Source: Spyradocola sp034113365
GTDB taxonomy: Bacteria > Bacillota > Clostridia > Christensenellales > UBA1750
Direction: 5' to 3'
Length of the DNA stretch: 31,111 nt
Assembly (NCBI GenBank): GCA_034113365.1
Contig: JAXEXP010000081.1
Span: forward strand, 1-31,111
Both the position numbers and the translations under genes were made by a program. Positions within the stretch are counted from its first letter, which is position 1, and every line of letters begins with the position of its first letter. A model generated the notes under the pieces. It ran no database searches, was not told where the DNA came from, and worked only from the letters and a program-made list of their open reading frames with translations. This document shows, piece after piece, positions 22,874-29,804 of the stretch.

Positions 22874-23168
22874 CAGACTGTCAAAAAACAAGGGTGAGCT
22901 CCCTGGGGATGAATGAAGGGGCCGCAGCCCCTTCATGTTCAATCCGCAGGCGGGGGCGTGTACCCCGCCGAGGAGCGATTTTCTGTAAGCAAGGAAGAAT
23001 ACAGATGGATAACTACTGAATTTCATCCGTTGTCAAACCATAGGCCGATGGAAAATCGCTTCCGATACAGAAAAATTCGTGTGCGGCAAAGCCGTGCGCG
23101 AATTTTTCTGCAATTCGCAAAAGATGAGTATTCATCTTTTGCGAGCCTGTCGACTTTGTCGACAGGCT
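22874..23168 (+). repeat. Multi-hairpin intergenic repeat, copy 1
   Basis: This fills the space between the phosphoribosyltransferase-like gene and the monophosphatase gene and contains no convincing gene. It shares long near-identical blocks with 25535-25782. Perfect hairpins: 22913-22922/22927-22936 (loop CGCA), 22949-22955/22963-22969, 23068-23079/23099-23110, 23116-23127/23132-23143 and 23144-23154/23158-23168 (11 bp, loop TTT). A long-range 10-bp stem joins 22974-22983 to 23051-23060. The hairpin at 23068-23110 is absent from copy 2. It may be a noncoding RNA or a non-autonomous mobile element; no family is recognised. Confidence 0.8.
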
Positions 23169-23170
23169 AT

Positions 23171-23203
23171 GCCTCCCCTGCAAAACGGGAGGCTTTCTTT
23201 TTT
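23171..23203 (+). terminator. Terminator right of repeat copy 1
   Basis: GCCTCCC at 23171-23177 pairs with GGGAGGC, followed by TTTC and seven T. It repeats the left-flank hairpin and could end transcription through the whole repeat. Confidence 0.75.
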
Positions 23204-23213
23204 TGCGCCGTTT

Positions 23214-23222
23214 TGCTACAAT
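23214..23222 (+). promoter_or_regulatory. Extended -10 of the monophosphatase gene
   Basis: TACAAT at 23217-23222 preceded by TGC. There is no good -35 box at the proper distance, where the terminator T-run lies, so promoter strength is uncertain. Confidence 0.4.
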
Positions 23223-23257
23223 AGGGGGCGAAAAAACAGCAAGGGGGTCTTTTCACT

Positions 23258-24028
23258 ATGAAGCAGCAGCTGACCCGCATCCTCCAGCACGCGGGCGAAA
23301 TGATGCTGGGCCGCGGCGACTTTGCCGTGGAGCAGAAGGCGGGGCACGCCAACTACGTGACCTCGGTGGACAAGGCGGTGGAGGAATACCTGCGCGGCGA
23401 GCTCCTGCGCCTGCTGCCGGGCTCGGTGATGATCGGCGAGGAGCAGAAGAACGAGCCGCTGACGGACGTGCCCACCTGGATCGTCGATCCCATCGACGGC
23501 ACCACCAACTTCATCCACAACTACCGCGCAAGCGCCGTGTCCGTGGCGCTGGCCGAGGGCGGAAAGCCCGTGATCGGCGCGGTTTTCCAACCCTATGCGC
23601 AGGAGCTGTACTACGCGCAGCTGGGCAAGGGCGCCGACTGCAACGGCGAGCCGCTGCACGTGACGGACAACCCGCTGCCCCGCGCGCTGGTGGGCTTTGG
23701 CACCGCGCCCTACAACGAGGAGCTCGCCCAGCGCAGCCTGGAGCTGGCGCTGCACTTCCTGCGCGCCGCCTCCGACGTGCGCCGCTGCGGTTCCGCCGCG
23801 CTGGACCTTGCCTACGTCGCCGCGGGCCGTCAGGACGCGTTCTTTGAGCTCATCCTCAACCCCTGGGACTACGCCGCAGGCGCGCTGCTGGTGACCGAGG
23901 CGGGAGGGCGCTTTACCATGCCCCAGCTGTCCGCGCCCAACTTCGGCGTGTCCACCGCAATCCTCGCCGCAAACGCCGTCTGCTTTGATGGCGCGCTGGA
24001 CATACTTCGTCAGCACAGCGTGCGCTAA
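23258..24028 (+). CDS. Inositol monophosphatase family protein
   Basis: Mg-dependent sugar or inositol phosphate phosphatase of 256 aa. The two metal-binding signatures are clear: GEE near residue 60, WIVDPIDGTTNF near 74-85, and the C-terminal WDYAAGALLVTEAGG near 203. The substrate cannot be read from sequence; inositol phosphate, fructose 1,6-bisphosphate, PAP or histidinol phosphate are family options. AAGGGGG lies 10 nt before ATG 23258. It appears to be transcribed alone from just after the repeat element. Its stop codon overlaps that of the convergent DUF5131 gene by 4 nt, so there is no room for a terminator between the two. Confidence 0.9.
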   Translation: MKQQLTRILQHAGEMMLGRGDFAVEQKAGHANYVTSVDKAVEEYLRGELLRLLPGSVMIGEEQKNEPLTDVPTWIVDPIDGTTNFIHNYRASAVSVALAEGGKPVIGAVFQPYAQELYYAQLGKGADCNGEPLHVTDNPLPRALVGFGTAPYNEELAQRSLELALHFLRAASDVRRCGSAALDLAYVAAGRQDAFFELILNPWDYAAGALLVTEAGGRFTMPQLSAPNFGVSTAILAANAVCFDGALDILRQHSVR

Positions 24029-24744
24029 ACCTCCACGGACAGACCGGACTTGCGCGCCTGCACGCCCTGCTGCGGGCGTGGAACGGTGTAAATGCGGCCG
24101 TCCTTTTCATAGCGCGCACCGGTCTGCTTGAAGTAAAACGACACGCCCGCCTCCACGCACTGCCGCCGCAGCGACAGCACCCATTCGTGGCGGCAGACGC
24201 GCGCCGCGTCGCCCGATTCGCCGCCCGCGACCACCCGCTCGATGCGCGCCGGGTCGAGGTAACGCCGCAGGTCGACGCCCTCGAGCAGCGGCTCGCAGAT
24301 GATGCTGCGGTGGCGGATGGGCGCGGCGAGGAAGATGGGCAGCCGGTAGTTAGCGCGGTCCTGATTTTCGCAGGTGCAGCCGATGGTCACGTTGTCATAG
24401 CCCTGCCCCCAGTCGTCTGGCAGCATCACGGAAAAGCGGTCGATGCGCTTGGTGATGATGAGGAAGTGGATGTCGGGCCGGGCGGCGATGCAGCGCCACG
24501 CCTGCGCGCGCCACGGGTCGGCGTCCTCCAGAAAGAAGTCCGACGTGCCGCAGGTGAACACCTCGCGCCCGCCGCACAGCTTGTATGCGCCGTCGCGTCC
24601 CCTGCGCAGCGGCAGGTCGAAGTCCGCGGTCTTGCGCACCTGGCCCGCGTCGCGCCCCACGGAGCGGTCGCGCCGGTAGACGTAGCAGTTCTGGCAGCCG
24701 GGGCTGAGCATGTGGCAGCCGTGCCACGGGTTCCACGCATCCAT
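24025..24744 (-). CDS. DUF5131 (phage Gp37/Gp68-like) protein
   Basis: Matches the DUF5131 family, named for phage proteins gp37/gp68 but common on bacterial chromosomes. The N-terminal WNPWHGCHMLSPGCQNCYVY carries three Cys residues spaced like a metal or iron-sulfur site, followed by FTCGTSDFF, FLIITKRIDRF, TIGCTCENQD, ICEPLLEGVDL and VVAGGESG. The overall pattern resembles a radical-SAM-like barrel, but function is unproven. ATG 24744 gives the family's usual start; ATG 24762 would add six residues with no better ribosome site. No phage genes surround it. Its 3' end overlaps the monophosphatase gene's stop. Confidence 0.8.
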   Translation of the reverse strand: MDAWNPWHGCHMLSPGCQNCYVYRRDRSVGRDAGQVRKTADFDLPLRRGRDGAYKLCGGREVFTCGTSDFFLEDADPWRAQAWRCIAARPDIHFLIITKRIDRFSVMLPDDWGQGYDNVTIGCTCENQDRANYRLPIFLAAPIRHRSIICEPLLEGVDLRRYLDPARIERVVAGGESGDAARVCRHEWVLSLRRQCVEAGVSFYFKQTGARYEKDGRIYTVPRPQQGVQARKSGLSVEV

Positions 24745-24803
24745 CACCCATTCACCATCCAATCTTCACAATGCGGGACGATTTCCCGATATTTCACGGC
24801 TTC

Positions 24804-24812
24804 AGTATAGCA
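24804..24812 (-). promoter_or_regulatory. Possible extended -10 of the DUF5131 gene
   Basis: On the minus strand TGC then TATACT (24809-24804). The -35 region (TTCCCT at 17 bp) is poor. The 147-bp divergent gap to the lipoprotein gene must hold both promoters; a + strand candidate (TATAGC near 24806) overlaps this one. Confidence 0.35.
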
Positions 24813-24891
24813 TGGCGGGAGGAAAAAGGGAACGGCGCATCCAAATCCTTCGTTGAAAAGATGTATCTTTGCAGAAAGGATCTGTATTGCC

Positions 24892-25494
24892 ATGCTGAAG
24901 AAAACATTGTGTGCGCTGCTGTGCGCACTGCTGATGCTGTCCGCCGCTGCCTGCTCCTCCTCGACTCCGGCCGCCGATCCCACGCAGGCGCCCGAGGACA
25001 CCGCGCAGGCCGTGCCCGTTTCCACGCCCCTGCCCGAGGATGAGCAGGGCGCAGACGAGCCCCACTACTACACGCAGGACGACCCGGAGTACCGCGAGCT
25101 GTATTCCGACAACGCCATCGAGGCGGCGCTGGACGAGGAGTTCACCAACGCCGTGACCACCGAGGACTTTGACGCGCTGGCCAAGAAGTACGTCGCGGCT
25201 TGGCAGGACGAGTACCACGCGCTGATGGCCGACCTCATCGCCGCGCACCCCGAGGACGCCGAGGAGCTGCAGGGCCTGCTCGAGTACACCGACGAGGCCG
25301 CCCAGCAGGCCTGGGAGAACACCTACGCGATGAACTTCTACACCGACGAAAACGGTGACGAGCAGCCCGCTCCCGCCGCCGAGCAGAACGCCAACTTCGA
25401 CAAGGCCGAGGTCTACAAGGACGCCACGATCCTCTCCATACTCAACGACTACCGCGGCGACGCCCCCTACGAATTCCACTACAACGCGCAGTGA
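24892..25494 (+). CDS. Hypothetical acidic lipoprotein
   Basis: I do not recognise a family. A signal peptide MLKKTLCALLCALLMLSAAA ends at lipobox Cys21, followed by a Ser/Thr/Pro/Ala segment and then a very acidic, alpha-helix-prone body of about 150 residues rich in Glu, Asp and Ala (YYTQDDPEYRELYSDNAIEA, later HPEDAEELQGLLEYTDEAA). AAAGGAT before ATG 24892 and the signal peptide decide this start; the frame extends 13 codons upstream without support. It is divergent from the DUF5131 gene and followed by a terminator-like hairpin and repeat copy 2. Surface location is inferred; role unknown. Confidence 0.75.
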   Translation: MLKKTLCALLCALLMLSAAACSSSTPAADPTQAPEDTAQAVPVSTPLPEDEQGADEPHYYTQDDPEYRELYSDNAIEAALDEEFTNAVTTEDFDALAKKYVAAWQDEYHALMADLIAAHPEDAEELQGLLEYTDEAAQQAWENTYAMNFYTDENGDEQPAPAAEQNANFDKAEVYKDATILSILNDYRGDAPYEFHYNAQ

Positions 25495-25511
25495 CCCCCA
25501 CAAACAGCAAA

Positions 25512-25534
25512 AAGCACCCCGATAAAGGGTGCTT
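25512..25534 (+). terminator. Terminator-like hairpin left of repeat copy 2
   Basis: AAGCACCC at 25512-25519 pairs with GGGTGCTT at 25527-25534. No T-run follows; the repeat begins at the next base, as in copy 1. Confidence 0.6.
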
Positions 25535-25782
25535 CAGCCTGTCAAAAAACAGGCATGTGCTCCCCGGGGATGCATGACGGGGCCGCAGCCCCTTAATCTT
25601 CAATCCGCAGGCGGGGGCGTGTATCCCGCCGAGGAGCGATTTTCTGTACGCTAGGAAAGAATAAGCTGGACGAAGCCTCTGTTTCCGCCGTTCTTAATCC
25701 ATAGGCAGATGGAAAATCGCTTCCGATACAGAAAAAGATGAGTATTCATCTTTTCCGAGCCTGTCGACTTTGTCGACAGGCT
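25535..25782 (+). repeat. Multi-hairpin intergenic repeat, copy 2
   Basis: Second copy of the repeat at 22874-23168, in the same orientation and shorter because the hairpin of 23068-23110 is missing. It opens with GCCTGT/ACAGGC (25538-25553) and ends with the identical AGCCTGTCGAC/GTCGACAGGCT hairpin (25758-25768/25772-25782); its end can also pair with its start. Hairpin 25733-25741/25746-25754 and the long-range AGCGATTTTC/GAAAATCGCT stem are kept. AAAGCAC occurs on both sides (25511-25517, 25783-25789). It occupies most of the 335-bp gap; no gene is seen. Confidence 0.8.
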
Positions 25783-25791
25783 AAAGCACGG

Positions 25792-25807
25792 CAGGGAACC
25801 GTCCCTG
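25792..25807 (-). terminator. Weak hairpin after the beta-propeller lipoprotein gene
   Basis: CAGGGA/TCCCTG (25792-25797/25802-25807) with an outer ACGG/CCGT extension. It lies 22 nt past the minus-strand stop and is followed only by GCTTTA, so termination would be partial. Confidence 0.4.
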
Positions 25808-25828
25808 TCGCGCCGTTTTCATGTAAAA

Positions 25829-27526
25829 TCAGCCGATTTTGACGCCGAAGATCTTGCGGCCGCGCGTGCCGACGACGAGCATGTCGCCGAATATGGCGGG
25901 CGAGCCCTCGACGTTGGCCTCAAGGTCTGCCTTGGCGAGCACTTCGCCGGTATGGCCGTCGACCAGGCGCAGCACGCCGCCGCCGTCGGCATGGACGACC
26001 CAGCCGTTGCCGTTTTCGTCGTAGACGCAGGTGGGCGACGACCAGGAGGAGCGGCTGAGCTTGACGTGCCAGAGAATGTCGCCGGTGGCGCTGTCCACGC
26101 CCAGCAGCACGCCGCCGCCGTATTCGTCGGTCTTGGCGATGGAATAGAAGAGCAGGCCTTTGAGGCTGCCCTTGCCCAGCGCGGGGGTGGCGTAGGCGCC
26201 CGCCTCGTGGCCGGAATCGCCGCCGGGCAGCTGAATCTCCCAGACCAACTCGCCGGTGAGCGCGTTGAGCTTGCGCAGGTAGCAGGTGCCGTGCGTGCCC
26301 TGCTTGTCGATCTCCGTCGAGACGTAGAGCCACAGGTTCTCGCCGTCCTCCTCGAGCACCGTGGAGGCGTCGATGTCGTCCGAGCAGTCGCGCACCCACA
26401 GCGGCGTCATCGTGGTGGTGTCCAGGCAAGTCAGGTAGCCGCTGTTGTCGCCGTACCACATGTAGTTGCGGTAGGCGGTGGGGGCGTTTTCGATGCCGTA
26501 TTCCTCAATGTCCGCCTTGTAGCGGTAGGTGGTGACCTCCGGGTCGATGGAGATGGTTCCGGCGGCCTTGTCGTACTGGGTGTTCAGCTCCATCGAGTAG
26601 ATCAGGCCGTTTTCGCCGCACTCGATCACGGTGTCGTGGGCGGGATCGACGAGGCACGCGCCGTCAAACAGGCGGTGGCGGCGGTATTCCAGCTCGTCCT
26701 TGCCGTTCAGGAAGAACAGCTCGCTCTGGTCGAGCAGCGAATAGATGCGCCAGCCCGACTGTGAGTGGGTGTGACCGTCGCGGTCGTTGATGCCCTCGCC
26801 CATGAACAGCAGCGGCGTGCCGTCGGGGTAGATGGACACGCTGCCCTTGATGGGGTAGCCAAAGTCGATGGGGTCGCGGGTGAAGCTGCCGTCGGACAGG
26901 TCCAGGAAGTAGATGTTGCCGTCCAGCGTGCCGTAGATGACCTCGGTCAGGCCCTCCTGCGCCTTTTTGTCGTCGTAGAGGTTCATGATGGCGCGGGTCT
27001 CGTCGTCCCAGCGGACGATGACGGGCTGGCCGTTCCAGCCCACGCCGCCCCAGGTGCCCGAGCGCGTGCTGGTGATGGCGCCGATCTTGTTGCTCCACAC
27101 CACGGTGAGCTTGGGGGTGGTCATGTCCACGGTGCCGTAGGCGCCGCCGTCGCGGTAGTTGCTGCCGCGGAAGGACACCACGCCCTCGACCTGCGCGTAG
27201 TCCGCGCCTGCGCCAAAGTCGAGGGGATCAGCGCGGCTGTACGCGTCCAGCTTTTTACCGTCCTGGAACACCTCCCACTTGCTCAGCAGCAGGGAGGGGT
27301 CGAACTCGGCTGCGGGGGAGACGGTGCGCAAGGTAGTGGGCACCGGGGTGACGGTGGGCTCGGGCGTGGCCGTCGGGACGGGCGTGGGCGAGGGCGCTGC
27401 GGTGGGCGTGGGCACGGGGGTGGGCAGCGGGGTTGCGGTCAGCTGCACCTCGTAGACGGCGTGGGGCGCGGCGCAGGCGGTGAGGATCAGCGCGAGCAGC
27501 AGAGCAAGGCAGAGCATCTTTTTCAT
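25829..27526 (-). CDS. Lipoprotein with PQQ-like beta-propeller
   Basis: A 565-aa exported protein. The signal peptide ends in lipobox LTAC (Cys18). Residues ~32-75 form a long Thr-Pro linker (PTPVPTPTAAPSPTPVPT and similar). The rest is a repeated beta-propeller of the PQQ-like/outer-membrane-assembly type: blades recur around EVIYGTLDGNIYFLDLSDGS, MWYGDNSGYLTCLDTTT, LRKLNALTGELVWEIQLPGG, VLLGVDSATGDILWHVKLS and LRLVDGHTGEVLAKADLEA. It probably binds ligands or proteins at the cell surface; no catalytic residues are evident. AGGAG 7 nt before ATG 27526 and the signal peptide set the start. It lies downstream of the TSCPD gene on the same strand, with a hairpin between. Confidence 0.85.
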   Translation of the reverse strand: MKKMLCLALLLALILTACAAPHAVYEVQLTATPLPTPVPTPTAAPSPTPVPTATPEPTVTPVPTTLRTVSPAAEFDPSLLLSKWEVFQDGKKLDAYSRADPLDFGAGADYAQVEGVVSFRGSNYRDGGAYGTVDMTTPKLTVVWSNKIGAITSTRSGTWGGVGWNGQPVIVRWDDETRAIMNLYDDKKAQEGLTEVIYGTLDGNIYFLDLSDGSFTRDPIDFGYPIKGSVSIYPDGTPLLFMGEGINDRDGHTHSQSGWRIYSLLDQSELFFLNGKDELEYRRHRLFDGACLVDPAHDTVIECGENGLIYSMELNTQYDKAAGTISIDPEVTTYRYKADIEEYGIENAPTAYRNYMWYGDNSGYLTCLDTTTMTPLWVRDCSDDIDASTVLEEDGENLWLYVSTEIDKQGTHGTCYLRKLNALTGELVWEIQLPGGDSGHEAGAYATPALGKGSLKGLLFYSIAKTDEYGGGVLLGVDSATGDILWHVKLSRSSWSSPTCVYDENGNGWVVHADGGGVLRLVDGHTGEVLAKADLEANVEGSPAIFGDMLVVGTRGRKIFGVKIG

Positions 27527-27544
27527 GGCAATACTCCTGAAAAT

Positions 27545-27570
27545 GGCCGATGCGCGTGCGTGCATCGGCC
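27545..27570 (-). terminator. Hairpin between the TSCPD and beta-propeller genes
   Basis: GGCCGATGC at 27545-27553 pairs perfectly with 27562-27570. On the minus strand only ATTTTC follows, so it is at best a partial terminator, possibly attenuating the downstream lipoprotein gene. Confidence 0.45.
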
Positions 27571-27583
27571 TTGGGTGGTCGGA

Positions 27584-27823
27584 TCAGAGTGTGGACTTGA
27601 GCGCCTGGGCGAGCTGATCGGGACAGGAGGTGCCGCCGCGGCACTGGATGCCCTCGCAGCGGGCGATGACGTCCTCGACCTTCATGCCCTTGACCAGCGC
27701 GGCCACGCCCTGGGTGTTGCCGCGGCAGCCGCCGATGAATACGCAGTCCTTGACAATGCCGTCCTCCACGACCAGATTGATCTGCTGGGAGCAGGTGCCG
27801 TGGGTTTTATACTTCAATTCCAT
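27584..27823 (-). CDS. TIGR03905-family TSCPD domain protein
   Basis: A 79-aa protein of the TIGR03905 group, small stand-alone TSCPD domains related to the C-terminal domain of some ribonucleotide reductases and frequent in Clostridia. Conserved features: THGTCSQQI, VFIGGCRGNTQG, and the C-terminal RGGTSCPDQLAQAL, giving four Cys residues likely to bind metal. Function is not established. AGGAGGG 8 nt before ATG 27823 sets the start, and a near-consensus promoter lies upstream. The longer open frame upstream of this ATG runs through the promoter and is not real. Confidence 0.85.
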   Translation of the reverse strand: MELKYKTHGTCSQQINLVVEDGIVKDCVFIGGCRGNTQGVAALVKGMKVEDVIARCEGIQCRGGTSCPDQLAQALKSTL

Positions 27824-27863
27824 GCTGTTTCCCTCCTGAAGCGCGATGATTTCGTACAGGGGT

Positions 27864-27892
27864 ATTATAGCGGATGGCGGCGAAAAAAGCAA
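27864..27892 (-). promoter_or_regulatory. Promoter of the TSCPD gene
   Basis: On the minus strand TTGCTT (27892-27887), a 17-bp spacer and perfect TATAAT (27869-27864), 41 nt before the start codon. Confidence 0.75.
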
Positions 27893-27964
27893 CAAGGAGC
27901 GAGAAAACCGACGGGAGGGGCGATGTTCACAGATTCTTTTGAGTTATTCCGCGGAAAGTTCGCA

Positions 27965-27993
27965 TTTACATTGTAGACTAAAGTCGGTATAAT
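27965..27993 (+). promoter_or_regulatory. Promoter of the DUF5685 - J-domain unit
   Basis: TTTACA at 27965-27970, a 17-bp spacer and perfect TATAAT at 27988-27993. The ATG at 27992 lies inside this -10 box, which rules it out as the start of the next gene. Confidence 0.75.
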
Positions 27994-28021
27994 GGAAAAA
28001 ACGTGCAGGGGAGGAAAGTGC

Positions 28022-28858
28022 GTGTTCGGGTATGTCCGGCCGTGCCGTCCGGAGCTGAAGATCAAGGACGACGCGTTTTTCAAGTCGTATTACTGCGGGG
28101 TGTGCAAGGCGCTGGGCAGGCGCTCGGGGCCGCTGTGCCGCGGGCTGCTGCGCTATGACCTGGCGTTTTTGTGCCTGGTGCGCGACGGCGTGCTGGACGA
28201 CAGCGCCGTGCAGACGCTGCGCTGCCCCATCAAGGGCAACAAGCTGAACATGATGCAGGGGGACAGCGTGTCCTTCTGCGCGGACGCGCACATCCTGCTG
28301 TCGGCGGCCAAGCTGCGCGACGACCGGCGCGACGGGCAGCGGGCGAGCCTGCTGCTCACGCCCGTGCTGTCGCCGGCGGAAAAGAAGGTCGCGGCGCTGT
28401 ACCCCGAGCTGGCGGGCGCGCTGGAGGGCATGCTGGATAAGCAGGAGAAGCTGGAGAAGGCGGGCTGCGCCGATCCGGACGACGCGGCAGAGCCGTTTTC
28501 ACGGTTTCTGGCGCAGCTGTTCGCGTTCGGGATGCCGGAGCAGAGCCAGCCGTCGCTGCGGTTCATGGGGTACAACGTGGGCAAGTGGATCTACTGGCTG
28601 GACGCGCTGGACGACTACGACCGCGACGAGAAGAAGGGCGCGTACAACTGCTGGCGCGCGGCGGGGTATACGCGGCAAAAGGCCTGCGAATGGGCGCTGC
28701 CGCTGCTGATGCAGTGCATTTCCCAGGCGCAGCTGTGCTGCGATCTGCTGGACACGCGCAAGACCGACGTGCTCATTCAAAACATACTGGGCGAGGGCAT
28801 GCCGCGCGTGATGGACGCCGTGGCCGAGGGAAGGAGGCTGGACGATGGATCCATATAA
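28022..28858 (+). CDS. DUF5685 family protein
   Basis: A 278-aa protein of unknown function matching DUF5685. The start FGYVRPCRPELKIKDDAFFK followed by YYCGVCKALG places paired Cys residues near the N-terminus; more Cys occur in LRCPIKG and SFCADAH. The remainder is helical, with KWIYWLDALDDYDRDEKKG and KKGAYNC conserved-looking and Asp-rich, reminiscent of prenyl-synthase-like metal motifs but not proof of that. GTG 28022 is chosen because GGGGAGG is 7 nt upstream and the promoter excludes earlier starts. Its 3' end overlaps the J-domain gene by 14 nt, implying coupled expression. Confidence 0.8.
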   Translation: MFGYVRPCRPELKIKDDAFFKSYYCGVCKALGRRSGPLCRGLLRYDLAFLCLVRDGVLDDSAVQTLRCPIKGNKLNMMQGDSVSFCADAHILLSAAKLRDDRRDGQRASLLLTPVLSPAEKKVAALYPELAGALEGMLDKQEKLEKAGCADPDDAAEPFSRFLAQLFAFGMPEQSQPSLRFMGYNVGKWIYWLDALDDYDRDEKKGAYNCWRAAGYTRQKACEWALPLLMQCISQAQLCCDLLDTRKTDVLIQNILGEGMPRVMDAVAEGRRLDDGSI

Positions 28859-29477
28859 GGAGCTGGGGGTGTCTCCGAGCGCAAGCGACGAGGAGATCAA
28901 GGCCGCCTACCGCAATCTGGTCAAGAAATACCACCCGGACCGCTACGCCAACGCGCCCAAGGAGGTGCAGGATCAGGTCTCCGAGAAGGTCAAGCGCATC
29001 AACACCGCGTACGACGAGATCAAGAAGATGCGCTCGGGCGGCGGGACGGGCTCTGCGGGGTACGGCGGGTCCTCCTCCTACGGAGGCTACGGCTACGGGC
29101 AGCGGAGCACAGGCGGCGGCTACGCCTCCTCCGAGCAGTTTCAGGACATCCGCGAGATGATCCAGCGCGGGCTGATCATGCAGGCGGCCGAGGCGCTGGG
29201 CCGCATCCAGAACCACACGGCGGAGTGGTATTATCTGTCGGGGCTGGTGTACATGCGGCAGGGGATGTACTCCCGCGCGCAGCAGGCGTTCCAAACCGCG
29301 GCCAACATGGAGCCGGGCAACGAGGAATACCGGCAGGCCGCCGAGCAGATGAGCGGCATCTACCAGCAGACGCACACCCGCACCATGGGCGGCGGCAACG
29401 ACCTGCTGTGCAACATCTGCCAGTGCATGGCGTGCATGAGCCTGTGCGGCGGCGGGCGGCTGTTCTGCTGCTTCTGA
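28845..29477 (+). CDS. J-domain protein with Gly/Tyr linker, repeat helices and Cys-rich tail
   Basis: Residues 1-65 are a complete J-domain with the HPD tripeptide at 30-32 and a basic helix II (AYRNLVKKYHPDRYA), so it should stimulate an Hsp70 (DnaK). A Gly/Ser/Tyr-rich linker follows (~66-97), then a TPR-like helical region (IMQAAEALGRIQNHTAEWYY, ARAQQAFQTAANMEP-type) to about 175. The last ~22 residues, LLCNICQCMACMSLCGGG and RLFCCF, hold six or more Cys and may bind metal or a membrane. It lacks the zinc-finger and C-terminal domains of true DnaJ. Overlap with DUF5685 suggests a dedicated co-chaperone for that protein or its partner. Confidence 0.88.
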   Translation: MDPYKELGVSPSASDEEIKAAYRNLVKKYHPDRYANAPKEVQDQVSEKVKRINTAYDEIKKMRSGGGTGSAGYGGSSSYGGYGYGQRSTGGGYASSEQFQDIREMIQRGLIMQAAEALGRIQNHTAEWYYLSGLVYMRQGMYSRAQQAFQTAANMEPGNEEYRQAAEQMSGIYQQTHTRTMGGGNDLLCNICQCMACMSLCGGGRLFCCF

Positions 29478-29487
29478 GGAGGCGCGA

Positions 29488-29787
29488 ATGAAACGGCTGC
29501 TTGCGCTTATACTGCTGACGGCTGCGCTGCTGACGGGCTGCGCGTCCGACTTCCCCTCGCCCGACGCTGCCGCGCAGATGAGCACGGCGGATGCCGACGA
29601 ACTGCTGCTGGGCGTGCACGCCGACGCGCTCAACCGGGAATGGGGCGCGCCGGACCGCTTTCTTCCTGACCGGTTCGGCGACTGCTGGGCGCTGGAGCAC
29701 GGGCGGGAACTGCACGTGTACTACGACGATAACGCCTGCGTGGAAGGGTATGCCCTCGTGGACGGGGCGCCCGGAGAAAATCAATGA
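29488..29787 (+). CDS. Small lipoprotein, SmpA/BamE-like fold possible
   Basis: A 99-aa protein with signal peptide and lipobox LLTGC (Cys18). The mature part contains LLGVHADALNREWGAPDRF and a later GDCWAL, a pattern (G..a..l...WG.Pd) that resembles the SmpA/BamE or PepSY-like small lipoprotein folds, but similarity is too short for a firm call. GGAGG 6 nt before ATG 29488 and a 10-nt gap after the J-domain gene place it in the same transcript. Function unknown. Confidence 0.7.
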   Translation: MKRLLALILLTAALLTGCASDFPSPDAAAQMSTADADELLLGVHADALNREWGAPDRFLPDRFGDCWALEHGRELHVYYDDNACVEGYALVDGAPGENQ

Positions 29788-29804
29788 GATCGAGGTTCTG
29801 AAAA

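Noticed and set aside
22913..23224. A 103-codon frame across repeat copy 1
   Set aside because: It has no ribosome site and crosses hairpins and a terminator. Copy 2 keeps the 16-residue stretch QSAGGGVYPAEERFSV with one silent change but stops soon after, so I treat it as repeat sequence, not a gene.
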